The notes under the pieces are model-generated. The model was given only the letters and a program-made list of their open reading frames with translations. It was not told the origin of the DNA and did not search any database. A stretch of DNA of 41,200 bases from Roseofilum halophilum BLCC-M91 (GTDB taxonomy: Bacteria > Cyanobacteriota > Cyanobacteriia > Cyanobacteriales > Desertifilaceae), in assembly GCF_030068445.1 (NCBI RefSeq), contig NZ_JAQPOK010000139.1, positions 1 through 41,200 of the forward strand, read 5' to 3'. The position numbers and the translations under genes were made by a program. Positions 16,363 through 25,720 of this stretch are shown piece after piece; the stretch's first letter is position 1, and every line of letters begins with the position of its first letter.

Positions 16363-19300
16363 ATGGCAATCAACAACAAAGAACGAGTCGGTCGCGCCCT
16401 TGACACCCTCCTTAAAGGCTTATATCCCTTCGTCGAGCGAGAAATGAAAGCCACCCACAGCAAACACTGGCTCGTTCGTGCCGCCAGCTACCTCAAAGAA
16501 GATCGAATGGGTCGTGACACCGCCCAAATTCTGCAACAAGACATCGCGGAACTCCTCTACATCATGATCTGCGAATGGCGCGATGTCTTCAGCCAACCCC
16601 TCGGCCAAACCCAACGCGCCTTTGTCAGCGAACTCAAAGAAATCCGCAACCAATACGCTCACGGTAGACCCTTCTCCACCGACGACACCTATCGCGCCCT
16701 CGATACTGCCAGCCGTCTTCTCTCTGCCATTTCTGCCCCCGAAGCCGCCGAAGTCGATAAGCAAAAACAAGAACTCATGCGACTTCGCTACGAAGACCGA
16801 GCGCGCCGCGAAACCCGCCGCGCCGCCCCCACGGAAGGCCAACCTCTTTCCAGTCTCAAGCCTTGGCGAGAAATCGCTACTCCCCATCCTGACGTTGCCT
16901 CCGGTCAGTTCCAACAAGCGGAATTTGCTGCTGACCTCTGGCAAGTCTACCTCGACGAAGGATCTGACGAATACCGCGACCCGACCGAGTTTTATCGTCG
17001 CACCTACCTCACTGAAGGTCTGCAACAACTGCTAACCAACGCCCTGCGGCGGCTCAGTGGTCAGGGGGGCGATCCGGTCATTGAACTGCAAACCAACTTC
17101 GGCGGTGGCAAAACCCACGCAATGCTCGCGCTCTATCACCTTTGCCAAGCCTTGCAAATCTCTGATCTTCCGGGCATGGAACCCATTTTTCAGGCAACAG
17201 ACCTCAAGCAACCACCCCAGAATGTTAACGTAGCCGTTTTAGTCGGTAACAAACTTCAGCCCAGCGGTATCGTTCCCTATGGTTCCAATGCCGCAAAACG
17301 CCCATTTATCAAAACCCTCTGGGGGGAATTGGCATGGCAACTGGGCGGAGCGGAGGGATATGAATTCGTTCGTCAGGCTGATGAAACCTCCACCAACCCT
17401 GGCGATGCCCTCAAGGTATTGTTCAATCGCTTTTCACCCTGTTTGATTCTGATTGATGAATGGGTGGCCTATGCGCGGGAGTTATACGATCGCAGCGATA
17501 CCGCAGGAGGCAGTTTCGACACCCAGTTTACCTTTGCCCAGACCCTCAGCGAATCGGCAAAGAATGCAGACCGAACCCTCTTGGCCGTTAGCATCCCCGC
17601 CTCTGAAACCCAAGATTCCAAAACAGGACAAACCCGAAGTACCGATATTGAAACCGGAGGAGAACGCGGCAAGGAAGCCCTAGACAGACTCAAAAATGCG
17701 ATCGGTCGGGTGGAATCCCCTTGGCGACCCGCCAGCGCGGAAGAGAGTTTTGAGATTGTGCGGCGGCGGCTGTTCCAAACTACAACCGACCCCAGCCTAT
17801 TTGTGCAACGGGACGCTGTGGTGAAAGCCTTTGCCGATATGTATCGCACTCAGGGACAGGAGTTTCCTAGCGAATGCAAGGAAGCTGACTACGAGCGGCG
17901 AATGCGAGATGCCTACCCCATTCATCCCGAATTGTTCGATCGCCTTTATTCCGACTGGTCGAGTCTGGATAAATTCCAGCGCACCCGTGGCGTACTGAGA
18001 CTGATGGCAAAGGTTATTCATTCCCTCTGGGAACGCAACGACCAAAATCTCATCATCATGCCCGCTCATATCCCCATGGACGATGCTCAAGTCCAGTCGG
18101 AACTGACGCGCTATCTCGACGATAATTGGCTTCCCGTCATTGATAAGGATGTGGATGGAGCCAATTCTCTGCCCCTTTCCCTCGATCGCAACAATCCGAA
18201 TCTGGGTCGTTACTCTGCCTGTCGCCGCGTCACCCGCACCGTCTACATGGGGTCTGCGCCTACCTTGCGAGCTGCCAATCGTGGGTTAGAAGATCGCAGA
18301 GTCAAGCTGGGCTGTGTTCAACCAGGGGAAAGTGTTGCCACCTTTGGCGATGCCCTGCGACGGCTTACCGATCAGGCGACCTATCTCTATATCGACGGGA
18401 ATCGTTATTGGATTTCAACCCAGCCCAATGTCAACCGCACCGCCCAAGAACGAGCCAATCAGTTTTTGAGCGATCGCTACCTCGTCTGGGAAGAAATCAT
18501 CAAACGCCTCAAGGCCGATAAAAATCGGGGAGAGTTCAGTGCTGTCCATGTCGCCCCCGACTCCACCGCCGATATCCCAGACGATCCAACCCTGGGAATT
18601 CGCTTGGTGGTGCTTGATCCGCAACATCCCCATAGCAAAGGCACAGAAGATAGCGCAGCCCGCCAGTGGGTCGAGAATGCCCTGAACCATAAGGGCAGCA
18701 GCCCCCGCTATTACAAAAACACCCTGCTTTTTCTGGCATCGGATAAAAGTAAAATTGAAAACCTGGAACGCAACACGGCTCAATATCTGGCCTGGAAAGC
18801 GATCGTGAATGACAAAGATGCTCTCAACCTCGATGTCTTTCAAAGCAAGCAGGCTGCCACCAAGCTCAAACAATCTCACCAGGATGTTGAGAATATCCTC
18901 CGCGATACCTATCAGTGGCTCTTAATTCCCGATCAACCGGATGCTCAGGGTGGCATTGAGTGGAATGAAACTCGACTACCCAATCAAGACTCCCCTATTC
19001 TGCAAGCGAGCCGCAAAGCCAGCCATGAAAGCGATCTTCTAACCACCTATGCAGCTACCAACTTGCGACTGGAAGCCCTCGACAAGTACCTCTGGCGGGA
19101 TAGCAACCACATCGACCTCAAGCGTCTCTGGGAATATTTAACTCAGTACCTCTATCTGCCCCGCCTCAAGGATCAAAACGTGCTGGTGGAAGCTGTTCGA
19201 GACGGCGTAGCGTCAACGATTTGGGCTGACAACTTCGCCTTTGCCGAAGCTTTTGATGAAGAAAAAGGTAAATACCTGGGACTTAAAGCAGCAACAGGCA

Positions 19301-19761
19301 TAAATCCAAGCATTAGTATTCAAAGCCTCCTGGTGAAGCCTGACATTGCCCAGCAGCAGTTTGATGCAGAAGCAGCCCAGGCAACCACCATTACCTCTGG
19401 TGGTTCAACGACTATCACGGGGGAAGGAACGTCAGGCGGTGGCTCATCAACCAATGGCTCCGGTGACGGTACAACGGGCAGTGATGGTGGTTCTGCCAAT
19501 GGGATGGGAGATAGCCAAACGACTGTCCTGCGTAGGTTTTATGGCAACGTCGATATCGATGCGATGCGGATAAACCGGGATGCACCAGCGATCGCTAATG
19601 AGGTCATCCAGCATCTCACTGCTCTCAACGGTGCCAAGATCAAAATCACGCTCGAAATCGAAGCAGAGATTCCTGACGGAGTACCTGATGATGTCGTTCG
19701 TACTGTGACTGAGAACTGCCGAACACTGAAGTTTAACAGTCAGTCATTTGAGCAGAGTTGA
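16363..19761 (+). CDS. Swt1-like HEPN plus DUF499 (COG1483-type) P-loop ATPase
   Basis: The 1132-residue protein starts with about 120 residues typical of a Swt1-like HEPN domain (RVGRALDTLLKGLYPFVERE, then EIRNQYAHGRPFSTDD, where RN-x3-H is the HEPN-type motif). The DUF499 ATPase follows: FYRRTYLTEGL, Walker A NFGGGKTH with GGGKTH at 247-252, and Walker B LILIDEW with D365 and E366. A Gly/Ser/Thr-rich linker (about 1012-1048) precedes a compact C-terminal domain ending KITLEIEAEIPDG and onward. DUF499 proteins accompany DUF1156 methylases in defence loci; the ATPase probably powers assembly or remodelling on DNA, and the HEPN part could be an RNase. The gene is preceded by a MITE and by repeats instead of a recognisable ribosome site, and another MITE follows its stop by 42 nt. 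It may thus depend on read-through from the methyltransferase. Confidence 0.85.
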   Translation: MAINNKERVGRALDTLLKGLYPFVEREMKATHSKHWLVRAASYLKEDRMGRDTAQILQQDIAELLYIMICEWRDVFSQPLGQTQRAFVSELKEIRNQYAHGRPFSTDDTYRALDTASRLLSAISAPEAAEVDKQKQELMRLRYEDRARRETRRAAPTEGQPLSSLKPWREIATPHPDVASGQFQQAEFAADLWQVYLDEGSDEYRDPTEFYRRTYLTEGLQQLLTNALRRLSGQGGDPVIELQTNFGGGKTHAMLALYHLCQALQISDLPGMEPIFQATDLKQPPQNVNVAVLVGNKLQPSGIVPYGSNAAKRPFIKTLWGELAWQLGGAEGYEFVRQADETSTNPGDALKVLFNRFSPCLILIDEWVAYARELYDRSDTAGGSFDTQFTFAQTLSESAKNADRTLLAVSIPASETQDSKTGQTRSTDIETGGERGKEALDRLKNAIGRVESPWRPASAEESFEIVRRRLFQTTTDPSLFVQRDAVVKAFADMYRTQGQEFPSECKEADYERRMRDAYPIHPELFDRLYSDWSSLDKFQRTRGVLRLMAKVIHSLWERNDQNLIIMPAHIPMDDAQVQSELTRYLDDNWLPVIDKDVDGANSLPLSLDRNNPNLGRYSACRRVTRTVYMGSAPTLRAANRGLEDRRVKLGCVQPGESVATFGDALRRLTDQATYLYIDGNRYWISTQPNVNRTAQERANQFLSDRYLVWEEIIKRLKADKNRGEFSAVHVAPDSTADIPDDPTLGIRLVVLDPQHPHSKGTEDSAARQWVENALNHKGSSPRYYKNTLLFLASDKSKIENLERNTAQYLAWKAIVNDKDALNLDVFQSKQAATKLKQSHQDVENILRDTYQWLLIPDQPDAQGGIEWNETRLPNQDSPILQASRKASHESDLLTTYAATNLRLEALDKYLWRDSNHIDLKRLWEYLTQYLYLPRLKDQNVLVEAVRDGVASTIWADNFAFAEAFDEEKGKYLGLKAATGINPSISIQSLLVKPDIAQQQFDAEAAQATTITSGGSTTITGEGTSGGGSSTNGSGDGTTGSDGGSANGMGDSQTTVLRRFYGNVDIDAMRINRDAPAIANEVIQHLTALNGAKIKITLEIEAEIPDGVPDDVVRTVTENCRTLKFNSQSFEQS

Positions 19762-19803
19762 CTCTGCGAGAGGAAGAGAGTAGCGAAGCGACTGGTGAAA
19801 GAT

Positions 19804-19910
19804 TATAGTAGATTCAATTAAGATTGAGACAATCATAATTGGTCTATTGTAGGGGCGGGTTTCAAACCCGCCCCTACAACCGTGTCTCATTGCTATTTGA
19901 ATTGACTATA
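19804..19910. mobile_element. MITE copy B, 107 bp, downstream of DUF499 gene
   Basis: This copy is identical to copy A at 16222-16328 except for one base at the centre of the palindrome (GTTTCAAAC instead of GTTTGAAAC). It has the same orientation, so the DUF499 gene is bracketed by 107-bp direct repeats spaced 3,582 bp apart. The near identity implies recent insertion or ongoing gene conversion. Confidence 0.85.
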
Positions 19911-19975
19911 AGCGCAGATCGCCTATGAGGAGCAGCACAATCATGCGATCGCCTCAACTTGCTGTAATAGTTTAC

Positions 19976-20090
19976 AATACCATTTCTCTATCAATACCTT
20001 CGCCATTTTCCTGTAGGTTGGGTTGAACGAAGTGAAACCCAACCTCAACCCAACGTATTTGTTGGGTTTCGTTCCTCAACCCAACCTACA
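19976..20090. repeat. Long imperfect hairpin, TGTAGGTTGGGTTGA family
   Basis: TGTAGGTTGGGTTGAACGAA at 20012 and its partner ending CAACCCAACCTACA at 20090 form an arm pair of about 30 nt, with a further CCCAAC pair inside. It is preceded at 19976 by AATACCATTTCTCT, the same end sequence as the MITE at 8430. A half-copy of the hairpin recurs at about 34461-34490. The stretch 19762-20103 contains this, MITE copy B and no gene. Confidence 0.75.
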
Positions 20091-20103
20091 AATCAAGGCA
20101 TTT

Positions 20104-20979
20104 TTAATTTTTAATTGATTGGCATTGGGGGCAAAAATGACTCGATCGCCCCCCCAACTTCATGCGCTCAATTATCGTGTTACAACGGCGACAGGGTTCA
20201 CCCCTACGACCATACACCCACGCCACCCCCGCATAATTGCCATTTACCCCCTGCACATTCAAAAAATGGCTAAACGTCGTACCCCCCTCCCGCAAGCTAT
20301 CTTCCAGCACCTGAACCACCGCCCTCGTTAACCCCTCCACCTGGGAATTAGACAGATCGCAACAGCGCGTTTCTGGATGGATTCCACAGAGAAAAATCGC
20401 CTCATCCGCATAAATATTACCCAGTCCAGCAATTAAACTCTGATCCAATAAAGCCGTTTTAATCGGTCGCTTGCGGTTCTCCAACTTGCCGCGCAAATAG
20501 ACCACCGAAAACTCCTCAGAAAGCGGCTCTGGCCCCAATTTTCCTAAGCCCGTCATCACCTTCTCTAGGGCTACATCCGCAGGAACCCACCAAACCCGAC
20601 CAAAGCGACGCTGATCCACAAACCGTAACTCTTTTCCCGACTTAAACCCCAATCTTACCCTCGTATGTTTCGCCAGAGGTTCCGTCGGAGCCACCCATAA
20701 CAACTGCCCCGTCATCCGCAAATGCACCCCCAAAGTGCCTCCAGGCTCTCCTTTGCGGGTTAACTCAGCTAACAAATACTTGCCGCGACGATGCCATTGC
20801 TTAATCTTCGCTCCCCTTACCCCCTGCAAAAATTCATCCACAGAAGAAGGGTGGGCAATGCTGTGACTTAAGCCAGATATCCGGCGATCGCACAACACTT
20901 CCCCACCCTCAATCTCCTGCCCTAGCGTCAGTTGATTGAGTCCTCTACGAACCGTCTCAACCTCTGGTAGTTCAGGCAC
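20104..20979 (-). CDS. mutM: Formamidopyrimidine-DNA glycosylase (Fpg/MutM)
   Basis: The 291-residue enzyme removes 8-oxoguanine and other oxidised purines and cuts the abasic site by beta,delta-elimination. It begins MPELPEVETV, exposing the catalytic Pro2 and Glu3 after Met removal. It carries a KYLL motif with the conserved lysine, LRMTGQL, DQRRFGRVWW, and the helix-two-turn-helix region LDQSLIAGLGNIYADEAIF. It ends with a zinc finger (EPCRRCNTIIERMKLGGRSS, then HFCPQCQ). Full family length. Oxidative DNA repair is a natural load in a phototroph. It lies 48 nt downstream of psaE on the same strand but is functionally unrelated. The start is fixed by the invariant MPELPE. Confidence 0.97.
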   Translation of the reverse strand: MPELPEVETVRRGLNQLTLGQEIEGGEVLCDRRISGLSHSIAHPSSVDEFLQGVRGAKIKQWHRRGKYLLAELTRKGEPGGTLGVHLRMTGQLLWVAPTEPLAKHTRVRLGFKSGKELRFVDQRRFGRVWWVPADVALEKVMTGLGKLGPEPLSEEFSVVYLRGKLENRKRPIKTALLDQSLIAGLGNIYADEAIFLCGIHPETRCCDLSNSQVEGLTRAVVQVLEDSLREGGTTFSHFLNVQGVNGNYAGVAWVYGRRGEPCRRCNTIIERMKLGGRSSHFCPQCQSIKN

Positions 20980-21027
20980 AACTCTTGCTCATCCTAGATA
21001 GACTTCGCCAAAAGACTATGTTAAGAC

Positions 21028-21237
21028 CTACTTAACTTCTTCAAGCTCGCTTTCTGCAAAGTTATTGGTATTGAGTCCAGAAGGGCTACCACTAAAACCG
21101 GTATAGTTCACTTTCTCAAAGCGAACCACAACGGGGTATTTAATCCCGCTTTTGTCGATGGTGGCTACCGTACCGACATCGTTATACCAGTAGGACTCTT
21201 TGCGTTTAATACGGACTTTAGAACCACGTTGAACCAT
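21028..21237 (-). CDS. psaE: Photosystem I reaction centre subunit IV (PsaE)
   Basis: The 69-residue stromal subunit of photosystem I supports ferredoxin docking and cyclic electron flow. The sequence [20 protein letters not shown], then [20 protein letters not shown] and [18 protein letters not shown], is the standard SH3-like PsaE fold. An upstream in-frame ATG at 21273 would add 12 unrelated residues. I choose 21237 because it matches the universal MVQRGSKV start and has an AAAGGA ribosome site about 10 nt upstream. The stop codon lies inside a 15-mer that recurs before the next upstream gene. Confidence 0.97.
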   Translation of the reverse strand: MVQRGSKVRIKRKESYWYNDVGTVATIDKSGIKYPVVVRFEKVNYTGFSGSPSGLNTNNFAESELEEVK

Positions 21238-21334
21238 GATGACTGTTTCCTTTGAGTATTTGTTAACGAGCATTGTTTCTCAGGGTACTACTCAACGGCT
21301 CTCGTCGGCACGCTTAGTATTTTAAGTTTTGTTA

Positions 21335-21913
21335 CTAATCCTGCCATCCCACGCGCACAAAATGGGCCGGTTTCCCCCACATATCTTGAGTTTCCTCAAT
21401 TCTGACGATTTCCAGGTTAAAGGGAATGGCGGTCGTTAGGTAGCGTTGGGCAATGGGCCCCACATCGGGGGCTAACTGGGAAGCCGCCATCGCCGCCACT
21501 CCCACACCCAGCAATTGCCCTAGGGGGTCTTTGGGCATCATGAAATTCACGCCCAGGGTAAAACCAGCCGTCAGCAGCAACGCCACAGAAATATTGGTTC
21601 CGCACCGGGGATGAACGGCCAGGTTCCATTCTCCTCTGGTAATGCGGTCAAGGGCACTATACACGGCTCGCCGTAAGGTTTGAGGGTTAACCTGGCCATA
21701 CAGATAAAATCCCTGTTCTGTAGACATGCCTCCCAACAGTTCACCACTGCTGTCTAACTCCGTCAGCACCCAAACGGTAGCATGTTCTAAGGCATGAACT
21801 TGGCGCACCATTAACACTTCTTTCAAACCCGGCAGAAAACCCAATTGTTCCAGGGTTTGCCGGTCTTGAGTCGCTTGAGGCACAAAGTCAAAGGAAGAGG
21901 CTGTTTCTGTCAT
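21335..21913 (-). CDS. DUF6391-like cyanobacterial protein
   Basis: The 192-residue protein contains LMVRQVHALEHATVWVLTEL, then VHPRCGTNISVALLLTAGFT and a Gly/Ala-rich hydrophobic stretch (LLGVGVAAMAASQLAPDVGP). The HALEHATVWVL block matches what I recall of DUF6391, a cyanobacterial family of unknown function. The two hydrophobic stretches could be membrane-associated. It ends about 100 nt before psaE on the same strand, so co-transcription with psaE is possible, but the gap is long enough for a psaE promoter. No function is proposed. Confidence 0.65.
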   Translation of the reverse strand: MTETASSFDFVPQATQDRQTLEQLGFLPGLKEVLMVRQVHALEHATVWVLTELDSSGELLGGMSTEQGFYLYGQVNPQTLRRAVYSALDRITRGEWNLAVHPRCGTNISVALLLTAGFTLGVNFMMPKDPLGQLLGVGVAAMAASQLAPDVGPIAQRYLTTAIPFNLEIVRIEETQDMWGKPAHFVRVGWQD

Positions 21914-21930
21914 GGTTATGGTTGGATGAA

Positions 21931-21945
21931 TTAAGACCTACTTAA
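21931..21945. repeat. 15-mer TTAAGACCTACTTAA, second copy at 21021-21035
   Basis: The same 15 bases occur at 21021-21035, spanning the psaE stop codon, and here, 18 nt upstream of the DUF6391-like start. Both copies have the same orientation. It is partly self-complementary at its ends (TTAAG, then CTTAA). It may be coincidence or a small regulatory or processing motif. Confidence 0.6.
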
Positions 21946-22013
21946 ATGGTAGCTAGAAATTCCCAGACTCATTAACAGTGAGGACGGGTTAAGAACCCGC
22001 CCAAAATCAGAAA

Positions 22014-23189
<1,176 letters not shown>

Positions 23190-23221
23190 CTAGGTCACAC
23201 TAGAGTGTGATTAACATCATA

Positions 23222-23251
23222 TTGACAGATGTGGCAAGAATTCGTTACATT
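23222..23251 (+). promoter_or_regulatory. Candidate promoter of the Psb35-like gene
   Basis: A perfect TTGACA at 23222-23227 is followed 18 nt later by TACATT at 23246-23251, an acceptable -10 hexamer. This -10 overlaps the HLR1 site at 23244-23261, so a bound RpaB would block polymerase. The predicted start near 23258 leaves a leader of about 38 nt. Confidence 0.5.
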
Positions 23252-23261
23252 AGTTTACAAG
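23244..23261 (+). promoter_or_regulatory. HLR1 site (RpaB-binding motif)
   Basis: GTTACATTAGTTTACAAG fits the published HLR1 consensus of two imperfect direct repeats, (G/T)TTACA(T/A)(T/A)NN(T/G)TTACA(A/T)(A/T), at every defined position but the last. RpaB is the response regulator that binds HLR1 under low light and releases it in high light. The position, overlapping the likely -10, suggests repression in low light. Confidence 0.65.
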
Positions 23262-23295
23262 AGACGAAACAAAAGTTCACACAAAGGAGAACATC

Positions 23296-23532
23296 ATGGT
23301 TAACTTAGTTATTCTTTCCTTACTCTTCATCGCTGGTTGGGTTGCTGCTTCTGTCATCGGAACCCAAGCCTACTTCATGGGAGAACAAACCAAATCCATC
23401 CACGAACGCAACTGGGATTCCGATGGCTTCAATAGCATCGCTAAATCTGTAACCGGTCAAGAAACCGACTACACCAACCGCGTCCCTGGATATAGCTTAG
23501 ATACCTATGGCAGCAACAACCTGGCGAGCTAG
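23296..23532 (+). CDS. Small photosystem II assembly protein, Psb35-like
   Basis: The 78-residue protein has one N-terminal membrane helix (about residues 3-22, VILSLLFIAGWVAASVIGTQ). A conserved cytoplasmic tail follows: YFMGEQTKSIHERNWDSDGF, then TDYTNRVPGYSLDTYG. The pattern matches what I recall of the cyanobacterial Ssl2148/Psb35 family, reported to stabilise the CP47 assembly module with high-light-inducible proteins. I give this from memory and leave the symbol blank. AAAGGAG just upstream of ATG 23296 is a strong ribosome site. The promoter carries an HLR1 motif and a strong terminator follows, so it is a monocistronic, light-regulated gene. Confidence 0.7.
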   Translation: MVNLVILSLLFIAGWVAASVIGTQAYFMGEQTKSIHERNWDSDGFNSIAKSVTGQETDYTNRVPGYSLDTYGSNNLAS

Positions 23533-23583
23533 TCATCTCGGTAGCGTGAGTACCCTAACTTCCCGTACTCACCTCTATGTCTT

Positions 23584-23620
23584 AACGCTAATTCCTTTTT
23601 TTTGGAGTTAGCGTTTTTCT
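23584..23620 (+). terminator. Rho-independent terminator of the Psb35-like gene
   Basis: AACGCTAATTCC (23584-23595) pairs with GGAGTTAGCGTT (23604-23615) over 12 bp with one wobble. The loop is eight T, and the stem runs into TTTCT. It lies 52 nt after the stop. Confidence 0.85.
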
Positions 23621-23990
23621 GTCTCTAATCGAATGACAATTGTTGAACCAGATTCGATATTACTCATTACAGCAGTTTTCGCGCTGTATGAGGTACATGA
23701 ATGGCGGTTTTTAAGAAGAGCCAGAATAGCTCACTCGCCCTTATTGAGTCTGTTGTTCACTCCCCCCATTCCCCCGCTCCCCCATTTCCCCACCCAGAGC
23801 GCGAAGCGCTGTATTATCTCAAGTCCGCTTATTGATGTCCGCGAAGCGGAAATACCCTAATTAAAAATCCAGGGAGCAAGATGCTCCCACTCCAGTCAGA
23901 TCAAAGAATTCGAGGAGTGCGGGCATCTTACCCGCTTCTCAACCTCAAGCGTTAAAATCAGAAAAAGTTGTATCGAAAGAGAAAACTTTT
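23621..23990. other. Gene-free repeat-rich gap before gltX
   Basis: The stretch holds several small palindromes: GCGCGAAGCGC near 23798, CCGCGAAGCGG near 23839, and GGGAGCAAGATGCTCCC at 23872-23888, which recurs in the opposite sense at 40946-40962. An open frame at 23633-23860 is low-complexity and unrelated to any family, so I do not call it. The gltX promoter should lie in the last 100 nt, but no clear boxes are seen. Confidence 0.6.
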
Positions 23991-25430
23991 GTGAGCGTTA
24001 GAGTCAGAATCGCACCGAGTCCCACCGGAAATCTGCATATTGGTACAGCACGGACGGCTGTATTTAACTGGTTATTCGCCCGCCATCTGGGGGGAAAGTT
24101 TATTATTAGGATCGAAGATACAGATCAGGAGCGATCGCGCCCCGAATATACTGATAATATCCTCGAAGGCCTGAAGTGGCTCGGTTTAACCTGGGATGAA
24201 GGCCCCTTTTATCAGTCCCAACGGCTCGATATGTACAAGCAAGCCGTGCAAACCTTGCTCGATAAAAAACTCGCCTATCGCTGCTATTGCACCACAGAAG
24301 AACTCGACGACATGCGAGCCAAGCAAAAAGCCGCCGGACTTGCTCCCCGCTATGATAACCGCCATCGCCATTTGACGGAACAGGAACAAGCCACCTTTGA
24401 AGCCGAAGGTCGTAAACCTGTAATTCGGTTTAAGATCGACGACGATCGCACCATTGTCTGGAAAGATTTAGTCCGGGGAAGTGTCAGTTGGAAAGCTGGC
24501 GACTTAGGCGGAGATATGGTCGTTGCTCGTGCTGCCGAAGCCGGAGGAGTCGGCCAACCCCTCTATAACTTAGCCGTAGTCGTCGATGATATGGACATGG
24601 CCATCACCCATGTCATTCGCGGCGAAGACCATATCGCCAACACCGCCAAACAGATATTACTCTACGAAGCCTTGGGGGGACAGGTTCCCGAATTTGCCCA
24701 CACGCCCCTAATTCTTAATCAAGAAGGGCGCAAACTCTCCAAGCGCGATGGCGTAACCTCCATCTCCGACTTCCATAAGATGGGGTATATTGCTCCCGCC
24801 CTAGCCAATTATATGACCCTGTTGGGTTGGACAGCTCCCGATGCGACGCAGGAACTCTTTACCCTAGAGGAAGCGGCCAAAACCTTTAGCTTCGATCGCG
24901 TCAATCCAGCCGGTGCTAAATTTGATTGGGACAAACTCAACTGGATTAACAGCCAATATCTCCATCATCTCCCCGTCAATGAATTAACCGATCTGATTCT
25001 TCCTCTCTGGAAAGCCGCCGGTTATGACGTAGACTCCCAAGAGCGCCCCTGGTTAGAACAACTCGTTGCCTTAATCGGCCCCAGTTTAACCCGGTTGCCC
25101 GAAGCTGTGGAATTAGGGCAAATGTTTTTTACCCAAGAGATCGACTTCTCTGAAGAAGCGCGGGAACAACTGCAAAAAGAGGGCGTAAAAGAGATTCTAG
25201 AGTCCCTCTTAGCCACCGTCGAGGGCGCTACCCTGACGGAAGACACCCTCAAAGATGCCATTAAAGCTGTCACCAAAGAAAAAAAGGTGAAAAAAGGCTT
25301 AGTGATGCGGAGTGTACGCGCTGCCTTAACCGGTGAAGTCCACGGCCCCGACTTGATCCAATCTTGGTTACTCTGGAATCAGAACGGACAAGATGGCGAT
25401 CGCCTTAAACAAGCCCTACAAACCCTATAG
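23991..25430 (+). CDS. gltX: Glutamyl-tRNA synthetase
   Basis: The 479-residue class I synthetase charges tRNA-Glu, which also feeds tetrapyrrole (chlorophyll, haem, bilin) synthesis through glutamyl-tRNA reductase. The HIGH-type motif is HIGTA at residues 16-20 within [20 protein letters not shown]. The KMSKS-type loop is KLSKR at 248-252. Blocks such as [24 protein letters not shown] and LGWTAP are canonical, and the C-terminal anticodon-binding region is complete. The start is GTG 23991, giving [13 protein letters not shown]; no ATG lies nearby in frame. A long tandem-repeat block begins 14 nt after the stop. Confidence 0.97.
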   Translation: MSVRVRIAPSPTGNLHIGTARTAVFNWLFARHLGGKFIIRIEDTDQERSRPEYTDNILEGLKWLGLTWDEGPFYQSQRLDMYKQAVQTLLDKKLAYRCYCTTEELDDMRAKQKAAGLAPRYDNRHRHLTEQEQATFEAEGRKPVIRFKIDDDRTIVWKDLVRGSVSWKAGDLGGDMVVARAAEAGGVGQPLYNLAVVVDDMDMAITHVIRGEDHIANTAKQILLYEALGGQVPEFAHTPLILNQEGRKLSKRDGVTSISDFHKMGYIAPALANYMTLLGWTAPDATQELFTLEEAAKTFSFDRVNPAGAKFDWDKLNWINSQYLHHLPVNELTDLILPLWKAAGYDVDSQERPWLEQLVALIGPSLTRLPEAVELGQMFFTQEIDFSEEAREQLQKEGVKEILESLLATVEGATLTEDTLKDAIKAVTKEKKVKKGLVMRSVRAALTGEVHGPDLIQSWLLWNQNGQDGDRLKQALQTL

Positions 25431-25443
25431 CCAGTCGGGAATG

Positions 25444-25720
25444 GGGAATAGGGAATAGGGAATAGGGAATAGGGAATAGGGAATAGGGAATAGGGAATAG
25501 GGAATAGGGAATAGGTAATGGGTATTTCTCCGTGTCCCCGTGTCCCCGTGTCCCCGTGTCCCCGTGTCTCCGTGTCCCCCCATCTCCCCATCTCCCCATC
25601 CCCGTGTCTCCGTGTCCCCCCATCTCCCCATCTCCCCATCTCCCCATCCCCGTGTCTCCGTGTCCCCCCATCTCCCCATCTCCCCATCCCCGTGTCTCCG
25701 TGTCCCCCCATCCCCCTATC
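25444..25720. repeat. Short tandem repeats: 10 x GGGAATA, then CCGTGTCC and CCCATCTC arrays
   Basis: Ten perfect copies of GGGAATA occupy 25444-25513. From about 25530 to 25720, 8-mers CCGTGTCC/CCGTGTCT and CCCATCTC are arranged in a higher-order pattern of roughly 40 nt that repeats about four times. The CCGTGTCC part is the reverse complement of the array between zwf and opcA. Open frames through this block on both strands are artefacts of period-8 repetition. Confidence 0.95.

Noticed and set aside
8895-19761. Calling the block a complete DISARM or BREX system
   Set aside because: The defining partners (DrmA/B/C or PglZ, BrxA/B) are absent from the window, so only relatedness is claimed.
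23633-23860. 75-codon open frame after the Psb35-like gene
   Set aside because: Its product is made of repeat and proline-rich low-complexity sequence, it has no ribosome site, and it follows a terminator.
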